From: Hyposmocoma kahamanoa | Lineage: Eukaryota; Arthropoda; Insecta; Lepidoptera; Cosmopterigidae | DNA length: 64,000 bases | Assembly: GCF_003589595.1 (NCBI RefSeq) | Contig: NW_020653397.1 | Span: 2,019,061-2,083,060, forward strand | Reading direction: 5' to 3' | Part shown: positions 42,675 to 53,087 of the stretch, piece after piece | How positions within the stretch are numbered: the stretch's first letter is position 1 | How the letters are laid out: each line of letters starts with the position of its first letter | Translations under genes and position numbers: made by a program | Notes under the pieces: generated by a model | What the model saw: the letters and a program-made list of their open reading frames with translations, nothing else | The model's database searches: none | What the model was told of the DNA's origin: nothing

Positions 42675-42831
42675 TATAATATACGTGTGTTTATGCGGTC
42701 AGACTTTGGAACGCACTTCCCATTGCTGTTCATGATAGTAAATCCTTAACTATCTTTAAAATGAGGGTCCAAGAGCATTATTTATCCACTGTTCCATCCA
42801 TTTTGCAGATATTATAATATGAAGTAGTGAA
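42675..42831 (+). mobile_element. LINE C-terminal fragment
   Basis: Frame YAVRLWNALPIAVHDSKSL, TIFKMRVQEHYLSTVPSIL, QIL, stop: the R-LWN-LP..F-K-RV-EHYL ending of an ORF2 protein, with about 50 open codons. A second LINE piece begins 20 bp downstream. Confidence 0.75.
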
Positions 42832-42849
42832 ATTAAAATATAGTATAAT

Positions 42850-43110
42850 TTTGGATCGCATAGAAAACAAATTTACTAAGGTTTTGTATGTTTCAATTGT
42901 TAAGAGGCAAGACATGCAATGCGGAGGTTTTGAGTCGTGTGGGTCTTTGCGTTCCTGATGGGTATGTGGGGCGCCGGTCTCAGTTGTGGGAGAAGCAACT
43001 GGTTGGACAGGGCACCACTGACACGAGCGATGAGGACTTTGAACGTTATTGATGGGAAAATCGACCTATTTGCCTGTTCTCCGCGTGAGTTCATAAAAAT
43101 AGTTTTATTT
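42850..43110 (+). mobile_element. LINE C-terminal pseudogene (R1/Jockey-like)
   Basis: ILDRIENKFTKVLYVSIVK, then VLSRVGLCVPDGYVGRRSQL, then by frameshift LDRAPLTRAMRTLNVIDGK and IDLFACSPREFIK. Same final order as the minus copy at 15500-16035. At least two frameshifts. Confidence 0.8.
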
Positions 43111-43550
43111 GTAATATGTTATGGTATATAATATCAGTTTGTAATTTAATATGATATAATATAATTTTAGTAGATACAATAGATTTTTTTAATATAATAT
43201 TAATGTTTGTAAATAATGTTGAACAGGTGATAATTATGGGTACACTATTGTATTAGGTTAGTCCTGTAACAATAGTTGGTAGCTTATGTATCTAAAAGAA
43301 AAAAAAAAATAGTCCTAATGTCTTTACTATTTTTTATTATTATTATTATTATATTATTACATAATTTTATTTCATATTGTTTTGCACGTGAACCCATTAT
43401 TGTAAATTGTAATTGCAAGTGTATTCTAATTAATGGGTCCTGTATTTTGGTCTGCAGGAAGAAATTTCGTTTAGAAATAAACAGTACCCTTTGTTTGTGT
43501 TTTCCGTTGTACTACATGTGATTTACGTTTTCCGGTGCAATATTTTTTTT
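43111..43550. other. AT-rich spacer with (ATT)n
   Basis: (ATT)n at 43334-43354. GTTTTCCGGTGCAATATTTT at 43527 recurs at 50748 inside a SINE A copy. Confidence 0.5.
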
Positions 43551-43748
43551 ACACACTCTTAGCCCCGCACTAGTGAAACCCGGTATCGCGGGTGCCATGG
43601 ACACACATATAGACAACACAAATTACACCCAAACTCACGAGAAAGAAATAAATGTAGGCCATACAAATATTTCTGCTGACCCGGGAATCGAACCCAGAAC
43701 CTCTGCGTGGCAGTCCAGCATGGTAGCCGTTCGGCCACAGAGGCAGTT
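43551..43748 (-). mobile_element. tRNA-derived SINE A
   Basis: Nearly complete minus copy: GGCCGAACGGCTACCATGC, B box GGGTTCGATTCCCGGG, GTCCATGGCACCCGCGATA, GCGGGGCTAAGAGTGTG. Its tail is short and directly followed by GTAAAAAAAATATTGC. Confidence 0.88.
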
Positions 43749-44627
43749 AATAAATTATTAAATAAATAAAAATAAGATACTTGTTTATTAACGCTTACTG
43801 TGATTTCGAACGAAACGAGATATATAGTGATCAAACCTTCTTGTCAATAAATGTCTCCAATCCACATATCTAGGGAAATCTTTGGAGAAGATTCTGGTCC
43901 ATTAGTGGGATTAGTTGATACATTGTGTTATAGGTACTTGGTTAACTATGTAGTTGTTTTAAAATCTTCAGTCTGTAACAAAGAGCTGTAAAATTAAACG
44001 TGTCTGTTTGCGGCAACAATGCGTTGTTAACTTTAACGGTAATAACTAATTGTTCGAAATTTAAATATTTAAATGTTCGTTCGAAGATTAAGATGTGGTT
44101 ATTTCCAGCCAGCAATATTGAGTTATTTAAAAAAGAGATTAACTTAAAGTTAAAATGATTTTGCTGTACGCCTTACGTATAACAAGTTATTCATCAAGTA
44201 TTAAATACATGTGATCGAGTTTAAATATTAAAGTTCGAATTATGGCTTTAAATTTAAATTTTGCAAACTGGCGTAAAGTTTTAAAGTAGAAGATAAGGCC
44301 CTAAAAGCAAGAAAATGTACCAACGTCTATAGAAAATGGATTCGGGTTCAGACGGTACAAATTTAATGTCGTCTCCCGAGGTGCAACTGAACGCGGTACT
44401 GGATGCGACTCGAGTTTAATATTTTTTGACAAGGAATCAGTCCAGGGGTGACACGAACGGTTCCGTTGCAACTTTAAACCGACCTCGGGTGCCAATGTTA
44501 CAAACCCGGTATTTAGACGTATTTTAAAAGTACCTTATTAACTATACCAATAAAGTTTGATTTTGACTAATTTTCCTTAGTATACATGTATATACAACGT
44601 AATAGTATCTAAGTAAATAAATAAAAG
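43749..44627. other. Spacer
   Basis: A GC-richer part at 44330-44480 (CGTCTCCCGAGGTGCAACTG) has no recognised function; 64-codon minus ORF without motif. Confidence 0.3.
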
Positions 44628-44789
44628 ACGCACATATTCATAGCCCCGCACTGGGGATACCTTGAATTTCGGGTCAAACTCTCGAGAGAAACAAATGCAA
44701 TTCATACAAATATTTCTCCAGATCCGGGACAAACCCAGGACCTCTACCTGGTAGACTAGCATGGTAACCGTTCTGCCACAGAGGCAGTT
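44628..44789 (-). mobile_element. tRNA-derived SINE A, diverged copy
   Basis: Head GCAGAACGGTTACCATGC; B box degenerate (GGTTTGTCCCGG). Central CCATGGCACCC region deleted. Confidence 0.75.
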
Positions 44790-45175
44790 AAGTAACAGTT
44801 TCTTTAACGTTTTTAAATATCAAAGCGTTAAATTATTTTATTGATATACTACAGTCAGGTTGGCTCAATGACACTAACGACTCTACATTCTTCGCCTTTA
44901 TTGTACCAAATAGATCATAGACAAGTTAAAAAGTAATTATTTCTCATCGAATAAATTTAAAAAAGTGTGTAAACGATCACGTAATAAATTCCCTCGTATA
45001 CCGACACAAAGTTGCAACGACCCTACAGCTGTCTTGTTGGAAGCAATCAATTGGAACTCGTTTTAATATAGTTTTTATCTATTTTCTGATATCAATCAAG
45101 TTAACGCCTTTAGACGAAGATGGTGTCCTAAATATCATAGTTCAATCTCCTTGGCACGTAGAGTTTAAGAAAATG
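44790..45175. other. Spacer
   Basis: No feature recognised. Confidence 0.3.
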
Positions 45176-45177
45176 CA

Positions 45178-45415
45178 TGCAAGTGACGGGACCAACAAGT
45201 CGTGCGCCTGGTGGTAAGCGACACGACTGTCCATAATACTTGTACTGTCGCTCAGAGCTTTGAATTGCAAAGATCTGAGAGGCACTGCGACTGAGACATA
45301 AGTTATAAAGTCCTATGTGCCGAAACACAGTATTGCTGGGTGGCAGATATAGGTAAGTTGGCAGTGGTTTTCTAGACAAACTCTTTTACAAGGACATCTA
45401 CTGCTACTAAATACA
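45178..45415 (-). repeat. Repeat B, copy 19
   Basis: AGTAGCAGTAGATGTCC at the 5' end (minus strand); the distal ATAAAAAA end is absent and the TGCCTGTAATTTCACC block is deleted. Confidence 0.7.
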
Positions 45416-45687
45416 AACAAACATTTCTGACACATAAGCAAAATAGTAAGTGGACTGTCCCTACACGTAAATGTTTTGACAAGGTTGATTGAAGATGAGA
45501 ACTCTATTCCAAGTCACATTAAAACTATACTACATATTTGTTTATGGTTCATTGAGTGATTGATATTGGCGCCAAAAAAAATTACAAAGCTGAGATTTAT
45601 AAAATAAAATTTGTCTTCGAACAAACAAAAATGGCGATCTCAAATTTTTCGTATTACAAAATTAACTTTGTCGAAGTCTTGCAGGTA

Positions 45688-45835
45688 TTCAAATGTATAT
45701 TTACAAAAAGCAACCCCTAGAGTTTCTTGCTTACTCGTAGAGAAATCTATATTACGAATGAACAGTAGAATTTAGTCAATATGATGATTTCAAGTGTAAT
45801 TTTCTTACCTATGATATAAAGATGGTTTCAAATTA
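45688..45835 (+). mobile_element. LINE alpha 3' UTR tail
   Basis: AAGCAACCCCTAGAGTTTC, GAACAGTAGAATTTAG, GATTTCAAGTGTAATTTTC and ACCTATGATATAAAGATGG follow the order at 60835-60970; the terminal (GAATTT)n is degenerate. Confidence 0.65.
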
Positions 45836-46224
45836 GAAATTAGAAGACAACAAATGATGAAGAAAAATTTGCAGAACCTGAGTGGTCGATTTGTCAACTT
45901 TAGTCTCCAATGAAATATCATTGGATAATAATTTATACTCTTTATTAGTATCTCGGTTTCTAGAATTTATAAATATAGATGAACAATTGATTCATCTAAC
46001 ACGTTACTAGTAAATAAAAGAGAGACTGCGTCTTACATGAGTAGATAGGACTTAGCATAACAAATGTGGTACGTGTAGCGTAATTTCTGGAATTAAGAAC
46101 ACCTGCGAAACACGATCGCTATGTTTTATGGACTTTGTTGTGTTTAAAGAAGTTTTATACAGTGAAGTAATGACATTTTGAATGTAGACATATTATTATT
46201 AACCGTATACAAATAAAGATTGTG

Positions 46225-46420
46225 AATGATTATCTATGTTGCCATATTTTTGTATTTTTTATTAACATGTTGAGCATTGGCTATAGAGCCATCAGTTTAA
46301 TACAAGTAACAAATAATTAAGGAACTCAAACGTAATAACATTTGAACTAAAAATTAATATGTGAATAAACTGTAACTACAAAAATCCGCCATTTTTGTTT
46401 TTTTTGTGTGGCTATATTTT
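46225..46420 (-). repeat. Repeat I, inverted copy
   Basis: TTGAGCATTGGCTATAGAGC and AAAATCCGCCATTTTT match 19480 and 19375 in reverse. The phrase TTGCCATATTTTTGTATTTT with TTGAGCATT recurs at 46872-46905. Confidence 0.45.
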
Positions 46421-47140
46421 CAAGTTCTAAACGTATAATGCCTATGTTATAATAATGTGTTACAAAAAAGAAAAGCAAACGCTGGTAGAATCAACCACAG
46501 ACACCTTAACGTAGAGGCGAAACAATACAGTTTAATTTTTTATTTTTAAAGACTTAGATTACTAAATCATATCTTCAACACACACCACCAAAAAACACTT
46601 TTTTTAATTAGCAATGGAAACGGCACCTAGGCCCTCTATTATTAGGAAACCACTGTAATATTTTATAGAAATTTTATGAACAACTATGTTATATTAAATT
46701 GAGGGTCGCTCTTGTTTAATGTCATCAGGTATGTCTAAATATGTCGAATGGGTGAAGTAGTTATGCCAACGTTGGCATTTTGAATAACTAGGTATATTAT
46801 TAATAACCCCTTATTAATTAAAAGTAAATTACCTATTTACCACCTTATTTTTTTTAGTAAATCGTTAACTATGTCGCCATATTTTTATTTATTTGTTGAG
46901 CATTGTCTGTCATTTGTGACTAGGAGAAACTTCTATTTAATAGTTCACCCACGAGCGGGAGTAATATACGCATACTCCCACAGAATACCCGTTTCCATCG
47001 ATGGCTATTTGAATCTTGTTTGTGGTACAGAAGCTGTAAAATAAAGAAAAACGTTTTTAACAAGGAAAAGAATCAGCTAATTAACGAAAGTAAAAAGATA
47101 GTATATGTTCCATTGTCTATGCTTTCGGAATTTGAATTTT
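46421..47140. other. Spacer
   Basis: Carries the short TATGTCGCCATATTTTTATT/TTGAGCATTG echo of repeat I at 46870. No genes recognised. Confidence 0.35.
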
Positions 47141-47149
47141 AAGATCTGT

Positions 47150-47960
47150 TGTATCATGCGCGCCTTTGAGCAAACGAGATAAAGTCGGCGCGTCGAGACT
47201 CGACCGACGGCGATGCTAAGCTCCGTCGCTATCTCAAATCTCGTTTGCCTCTGTCTCTCTGTTTTCCTACATCTTTATCAAACCTCTCGCTTTAATAACA
47301 ACACACATTCAATGTTTGTCCGCTAATCCCCACATCCTCGGTTTGTTGACGGATGCCAAACGGTAGCTGAAAATTATGACATACGGCTCTATCTTATCTG
47401 TGGCCACTCCGCAACATATGTCGTCGCCTAATGGAGCATTAAAGCTAACTCAACACTTTTACCCTAAAATCTAATTCATTTGCGCAACAACGCAAATATT
47501 GGGTAACACCTAACACAGCGTGCGCTTAAAATATTTTGCACAAAATTCGCGAAGATTTATGCCGTGCGATTTCTCTCAAATTGCAAGAAGTAGGTGCGAC
47601 AGTAATGAGAGTACACAATGGGAGCACGGTCTTTGGATCCCAGGCACTATGTTCCCGCCCGCGCGCCGCTAATTTCGCGCCCTTTCACCTGTCAATCACG
47701 CGTCACTCGCGCACGGCGCAAGCCCTCTACACAAAACTGGAATTAGCCAGCGAGCTCTTGCAAAACGTATGTTGCATTCCACCAAACGCAATAATAAGAA
47801 ATAAATACTATGATTAGTTGCGAAGTCATACGGGAATTAATGAAATTGCCTGTGAAAGCGTGAGCTATTAAACTTTTCGCGGGGCGATATGTCAGGCTGA
47901 CGTTTGACGCGCATGCGTGTTGCGGCCGACGCGAATGTCCCGAGCCGTCGGTGTATTTTT
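47150..47960. promoter_or_regulatory. CpG-rich region, candidate regulatory DNA
   Basis: Three GC-rich cores: 47160-47240 with an inverted pair CAAACGAGAT(A)AAG / ATCTCGTTTG; 47630-47740 (CCGCCCGCGCGCCGC, CACCTGTCAATCACGCG); and 47895-47960 with GACGCGCATGCGTG, close to an NRF-1/Ewg-type palindrome. A 93-codon plus ORF (47536-47817) crosses it without a recognisable motif. Promoter or conserved non-coding DNA is plausible because few TE parts are seen here; no TATA/Inr was assigned. Confidence 0.35.
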
Positions 47961-48237
47961 ACTTCCTATTTCGCCGCATTAAATTAAGAAGATTAATTCA
48001 TTAAATGATATAATTATAGCGATAATTTGGAATAAATGTTATTTGACGTCGTTAAACGACGGCCTACGTGTAGTGGAATCATAATATCCCCAAGAAAAGG
48101 ACGTGAACTCTTCGCTAATAGTCAACTCAATACTTAAACCTTGCAATGAATACGATGACCTATCGCGTGAGTGCATGCCGGCTTAAAATGAAAAAAACAG
48201 ATTATATTATTTTTGCACATATTCGAGGTACGTCATC

Positions 48238-48741
48238 GTGTGCAGTAAGCGCATTATTCTTGATTTGCGTGCATTGAATAATGTTTTTCTACAAAAGCCG
48301 GGAAATTGCGGTCTAGCTAAGTTATTACATTGTTATTTTGCATGTTATATATTTAAGCATAAATTTATATTTTGGTCCATAATATTCTTTGTGAAATTAG
48401 AGTTTATGAAACAATATGTGTGTATGGTCGTTGATCGGAACACTTGTATTTTTAAATGTGTTTGTATATCAGAAAATAATATGATTATTTTGATGACTTT
48501 AATGCAAATTTTAATCAGAATCCTTGCCGTTTTTGGTAAGCTGACCTCCTTCATCGATCTTTTTATCGCCCTCTTTACTCGTTCCTGGCCACTTACTTTT
48601 AAAATTTTGAAGTCGTTCTCGAATTTCCATTTCCTTCTACTACTCTTACGTTGGTTCATTCCGTTATCAATCCCATCAAAATTCTCCAAACGAAAGGACA
48701 TGCTCTTAGATCATGTAAAACTCAATCTTCACGTGGTTTAG
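48238..48741 (+). other. Two overlapping long ORFs, unrecognised
   Basis: A 167-codon plus ORF (Leu/Phe/Ile-rich, hydrophobic) overlaps a 118-codon minus ORF (48345-48701). The minus frame has the more protein-like composition (KSSRRKWKFENDFKILK, VKRAIKRSMKEVSLPKTARI), and AAAA-GTAAGT after FKILK would be a good splice donor, so a small minus-strand exon at about 48600-48701 is conceivable. The plus frame would then be its hydrophobic shadow. No homologue recognised. Confidence 0.2.
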
Positions 48742-48907
48742 ATATAGTTTTTTAGTCATATGGATATACGTATAGGTCCTTTGGAGGCAAGTGTTGTCTA
48801 GATTGTATAGTAGGGAGTGTCTTATATTGAGTGTACTTTTTTATATTATTTTATAGCCAAAACTTTTCGCTTCCAATTCTTTCGTCTAGTTCTACTTTCT
48901 TTCGCCT

Positions 48908-49198
48908 AGACTGGACCACAAGTTCATCCAGGAAAGTTCCGCCATCACATCTATTTGTGCAGCCAAGAGGTGTCTAATGCGAGCATTACTGCGTTCCGGT
49001 TTGAAAGGGTAAGTGTGCTGATGAAAGTACAAGCAAGCGGGTCTTGTCAATTTTATGTATCAGAATATCTGGCGCAGTGGCAATGCCCCTCAGATCTTTG
49101 CAATTTAAAACTAGAATAGCACTGCAATACTGTTACGGATAGGCGTGTCTTTTAGCACCAGGCCCACGATTTGTTCATTCCGTCACTTGATATCGTGA
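48908..49198 (+). repeat. Repeat B, copy 20
   Basis: Nearly full-length plus copy from ACAAGTTCATCCAGG to TCCGTCACTTGATATCGTG; loses the A-rich end where the inverted copy begins. Confidence 0.75.
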
Positions 49199-49355
49199 AA
49201 CGCGACACGCCTGTCTATATCAGTTGCAGTGGCATTTATAGCTTTAAATTGAAGGGCACTGCTGAGACTTGTCTAAAGCTAGAACGGAAATTGGCGGGAG
49301 AAATACTTCCTCGGACGAACTCTTTCACAAGGTGCTCTACTGCTCCCAAATATCG
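49199..49355 (-). repeat. Repeat B, copy 21, inverted next to copy 20
   Basis: CGACACGCCTGTCTATATC through CTCTTTCACAAGGTGCTCTA; adjoins copy 20 tail to tail with almost no spacer. Confidence 0.7.
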
Positions 49356-49514
49356 TATCCCTGTCCTAAAACCTTAATTTCTAAGTTGGTTACATACATT
49401 TGTGAATATTTAATCCTTCATCTTGAAGGAGCACATCGTGTACTGTACTATCCATTAGAAAACTTGTAAGCCCCAACCTGCAAAATTTTGTGTGGCAAAT
49501 TATTCAGTGTCTCT

Positions 49515-49568
49515 AGTGGTCACAAGAAAAAACAACATTTTGTATAGAAATATTTTATTCGGTTGCTG
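49515..49568 (+). repeat. Repeat G, left part (interrupted)
   Basis: AACAACATTTTGTATAGAAA and TTCGGTTGCTG; continues at 49852 after the M2 MITE. Confidence 0.5.
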
Positions 49569-49843
49569 CATTCATATGGACGTCGGGTCCGCGCTAAAAA
49601 GTGTCCGAACTTATAGGGCGTTAAAATCGTATACAGAGCGTCATTCACGCTTTAGTCTTCGTTTGTTCGACTGAAAGCGACGCAAGCAAAATTAGGCAGT
49701 ACTGCGATAACATTACAATTTAAATTCAACGTTTTAGCTTTTCATATTCCTTTACATGTCACTACGTTTAAATAGGTTGACTTGGGACATTTTTTTCGTG
49801 GTTTTTGTATTAGACCCGTCGTCCATTTATTTGTAAGTCAATG
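49569..49843 (+). mobile_element. hAT-like MITE (family M2), copy 3, inside repeat G
   Basis: 275 bp, exact 8-bp TSD GGTTGCTG (49561-49568, 49844-49851). The left TIR lost about 10 bp (CATTCATATGGACGTCGG); the right TIR is intact. The interior differs from copy 1 (3154-3439) at only a few positions, so the family moved recently. Confidence 0.9.
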
Positions 49844-49851
49844 GGTTGCTG

Positions 49852-49890
49852 GCGATAATTGTCACTGTAACGTCATGACAGAGACACAGA
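49852..49890 (+). repeat. Repeat G, right part
   Basis: GCGATAATTGTCACTGTAAC continues the order of 18905-18930. Confidence 0.5.
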
Positions 49891-50034
49891 GCAATGTGTG
49901 TGATGTTGTGATGTATGTGAAAACTGTAAGTCAATAAATCAAATTCATCCCCAAAATTTGCTACATTACAATTAAATATTTTCTTTAAACGTGACCCAAC
50001 GGGTTCGATATGCGGTAGGATCAGTTTTAGAACA

Positions 50035-50331
50035 ATGAACTTTTTCAAATTTGTTCTAGTGTTGATGATCTGGGTAATGCCCAGGAGAGAATTCCGTTCC
50101 TTCTGGTACACGGAATTCCCTAGTTTGACACTAGAGAAAATGGGTGTTCCGCAGGGCTCAATACTAGGACCTTTCTTATTTCTCATTTATAATAATGATC
50201 TACCCTTTTTTGTTAAGGACCATTGCGAAATAGTATAGTTTGCTGACGATACATCCTTGAATTTTAAGGCAGACAAACATGACGTTAACTATGACCATAT
50301 TAATGATACCCTCTCAAAGGTGGGTAGTTAA
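50035..50331 (+). mobile_element. LINE reverse transcriptase core fragment, catalytic FADD visible
   Basis: Frame reads MGVPQGSILGPFLFLIYNND (RT motif B region), LPFFVKDHCEIV, one TAG, then FADDTSLNFKAD, motif C with both catalytic aspartates, to a TAA at 50329. In LINE RTs the motif is normally (Y/F)ADD preceded by a hydrophobic residue; the TAG replaces that residue. Everything upstream of about 50035 and downstream of 50331 (repeat B begins) is missing. It is the only RT active-site segment seen in the window. Confidence 0.88.
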
Positions 50332-50333
50332 GC

Positions 50334-50540
50334 AGCAGCAGAGCTCCTTGTGGAAGAGTTCGTCCAGGGATATACTGCCACCTTAATTATTTCTGGCGCC
50401 AAGCAGTAATAAGCATTACTGCGTACCGCTTTAGAAGGGCAATGGTGCTTGTGAAATTACAGCCACATGGGACTTGTCAACTTATGTCTCAGGGTGACGG
50501 GTGCACTGGCATTGCCCCTGAGATCTTTGCGATTTAAAGT
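50334..50540 (+). repeat. Repeat B, copy 22
   Basis: AGCAGCAGCAGAGCTCC through GATCTTTGCGATTTAAAG; starts exactly where the RT fragment stops, with 3' third absent. Confidence 0.78.
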
Positions 50541-50670
50541 TTAATCGTAGAAATAAATAGAGAAAAGTTACACCTTGTTAATAAAGCTAACGGAGTAAAC
50601 TTTTATAAGCTCACCAATATTGCTATTTTACTTTAGTTATTTCCATTGTATAATGTCCTACGGCATTGTT

Positions 50671-50850
50671 AACTGCCTCCGTGGCCGAACGGTTACCATG
50701 CCGCGCAGAGGTCCCAGAGTCGATTCCCTGGCCGGGAGAAATATTATGTTTTCCGGTGCAATATTTTTTTAGTAGTTGTCAATGGGTGTGTCCATGGCAC
50801 CCGAGACACAGGGTTTCTCTAGTGCGGGGCTATGTTGAGTGTGTATGTTA
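50671..50850 (+). mobile_element. tRNA-derived SINE A with altered middle
   Basis: Head CTGCCTCCGTGGCCGAACGG, B box GAGTCGATTCCCTGG, then GTTTTCCGGTGCAATATTTT in place of the usual TTTGTATGGCCTACATTT block, then GTCCATGGCACCCGAGACA and GCGGGGCTATGTTGAG. Confidence 0.82.
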
Positions 50851-50870
50851 TTCATTTCATATGGGGTAAA

Positions 50871-51480
50871 GCGGCAGGTATACAAACCATATTTGTGTTG
50901 CAAAAATGAGCGATTCGTTCTGTGTACCGTTTAGGTTCTCGGATTTCTCTCAGTGAAAAGTTTAAGGAGACTGGTATCATGACTGTAGCATCACAGTATA
51001 TTTACTCAAATACTTTGTATGTCCGTAAAAATATAGGTACGTACATAATTTCATTAAGAAAGAACATAGCTATCCATAACATTAACCTTAGAGCTAAGTC
51101 CAAACTCATGGTACCACGATTTCATTTAACCAAGGTAAACGATCCTTTTATGGGGTGTAACTGTGTAACTGTCACAATAAGATTCTGGAGCATATATTAA
51201 GATTATTATTTCCTAAGTTTAAAATATACGTTAAAATTATTATAATTGAAAAGTCATATTACAAAATTGAAGAGTACCTATGTGTTTTTCTTATGTGATC
51301 TTTATCTATAAAGATGGAAAGATAACTTGAGTCTAGATTCCACACAAATGCGATTCAAAGTGTACTATTCCATAGCATTTAAGGTCATTTGAAATGATCA
51401 ATCTTCTCACGTTCTTCTCAGGGAACGTGCCGTAGGATGAAAAATTACGTTTTCAATAAAAAAATTTACGTATGGAATAA
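50871..51480 (+). mobile_element. LINE alpha RT C-terminus and 3' region
   Basis: AGIQTIFVLQK, stop, AIRSVYRLGSRISLSEKFK, ETGIMTVASQYIYSNTLYV, RAKSKLMVPRFHLTKVNDPF, then stop near 51199 and a degraded KIEEY region at 51270. The 3' UTR block GTTCTTCTCAGGGAACGTG is at 51412. The 92-codon ORF at 50922 is part of it. Starts 20 bp after a SINE. Confidence 0.85.
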
Positions 51481-51783
51481 ATTATTGAAAAAAATATTAA
51501 AATATTACATGAACAAATTATTATTATATTAAATACAGCCCAGTATATAGTCTAAATATTATAGGTATATTTTCTTGTTTTTTACCAAAAAATAAAACAT
51601 CAACCTGTATAACACAGTGACTGGCTTAAAATGGCAACCACTCGAGTTTTGATAGAACACTTAATGCTACTTACGTTTGACATGTTCCGGTAATACGACA
51701 CCTGTGACTTTTAAACATAAAATATATGGGTACCAACTATGGTCGGTCAACGGTACCTGCACAAATTGTACCCATGATATAAG
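51481..51783. other. AT-rich spacer
   Basis: No feature recognised. Confidence 0.3.
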
Positions 51784-51784
51784 A

Positions 51785-52125
51785 GAGCGGTTTGATAAGT
51801 TCGTGACTATGAAAAGAAAAATTTTTTTTTAAATTATGGTTTATTTTTGTACGTAATCTCCTTTTAACTTTGGCCTACGATATCCCAACTTCTTCAACCC
51901 ATCAAAGAAATATTTTTTGTCAAATGTATATAAGCATCTCTTTCAGGTTTCACTACCTCATTTAATGCAAATCGATAAAAAATCAGATAAAAAATCGAAT
52001 GTTGCCAAATCTGACGAATACGGGGGATGTGGCAATACTTCGTATCATAATTCGACAAGATTTTATGTTCTGATTGCAGATGAAGAATCGAATACTCGAA
52101 AACCCGTTTTCTCCGTCTTCTAAAA
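51785..52125 (-). mobile_element. mariner-like transposase C-terminal remnant
   Basis: Minus strand reads HPPYSSDLATFDFLSDF, where the D after SS is the third acid of the mariner DDD triad (usual form HPPYSPDLAPSDF), then after frame damage KYFFDGLKKLGYRRPKLK and GDYVQK followed by a stop: the standard mariner C-terminus. The first two catalytic aspartates and the HTH domain are missing. GGTTTGATAAGTTCGTGAC at 51789 is probably the terminal region. Confidence 0.85.
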
Positions 52126-52460
52126 ATATTGACCTCTTCTTTTTCTTTTAAATGCTATGGCCCCGTCGAAGTAATCGATTATTTCACTAATTTCAAGTTA
52201 AGGAGCACAACCTAACTTAGTTTCTATTTTTTTCGCGCTAATTCTTAAAAGCAACGTCAGTTGCTTATTAAAAAGTTCTAAATTAAGAAATAAAAATAAA
52301 TTCTGAAAAAGTTTTTATTCAACCTTAACTCACGTATTTATCAAATCGTGTATTATTTTTTTCATTTTTCTGCCACCACTATCCCTCTTAGGGTAAAGGT
52401 CGACCTTTTGTTCTTCCACAATAATTGCGACGATATTCTTGAATAACTTTTTTAATAAAA
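52126..52460. other. Spacer
   Basis: Nothing recognised; AAAT/TTTT-rich. Confidence 0.3.
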
Positions 52461-52461
52461 A

Positions 52462-52640
52462 GAACCGACCTCAAAAATTCGTGAAATTACATCTATTTGC
52501 TTTTATTGAAATCGGTTACTGGAAAATACAGTCTAATTCGAAAAAGGAGATATTTCTAAATCTAAATTCCACTTCATATAAGAAAATTATTTAAGTACAC
52601 TGCCGGATACGTAATTCGAACCACCTTGCATATTCAATAT
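52462..52640 (+). repeat. Repeat L, partial copy 6
   Basis: GAACCGACCTCAAAAATTCG and TTATTGAAATCGGTTACTGG; right end missing. Confidence 0.55.
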
Positions 52641-52694
52641 TATAAATGCCCTTAAAACAAAAATTTCAATTTAATATGATTTATCAAAAAGAAA

Positions 52695-52985
52695 AAAAAG
52701 CCGTGGTAGCGTAATGGTTTAACCGTTTAACCTACCGCCTCTCGAGCAGAGACCGTGGTTTCAAATCCAGGCCCGCACATCTGAGCTTTCAGAATTTATC
52801 AGCAAAATTTAATTTGAAATTTGCACATCTGCACGTCGAAGAAGGTTCACCCTCGGAAAACGTGTCAAGTCCCCAATCCGCATGGGGCCAGCGTGGCGGA
52901 CTATGGCCTAAACCCTCGCCTAAGAGGGCAACCCTGCTGTCAGTGTGACGAACCTATAGTTAAATAAGGTGACGAAGATGATTTA
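52695..52985 (+). mobile_element. tRNA-derived SINE, family 2, near-complete
   Basis: A-box-like CCGTGGTAGCGTAATGGTTT, B box GTGGTTTCAAATCCAGGC, then GAAGGTTCACCCTCGG, GGGGCCAGCGTGGCGGACTA, GGCCTAAACCCTCGCCTAAG and a tail AGGTGACGAAGATGA. A second, broken copy is at 6185. The head suggests a tRNA ancestor but base pairing is decayed. Confidence 0.75.
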
Positions 52986-53087
52986 TCCAAAACTATTTAC
53001 AAATTTGAACTTCATTTCCTGGGGAAACCTTTTTCTTCGTTGACAACAATATTTTAGTATTCTCTCGTCTCGGTGGCTCGAATAAAT

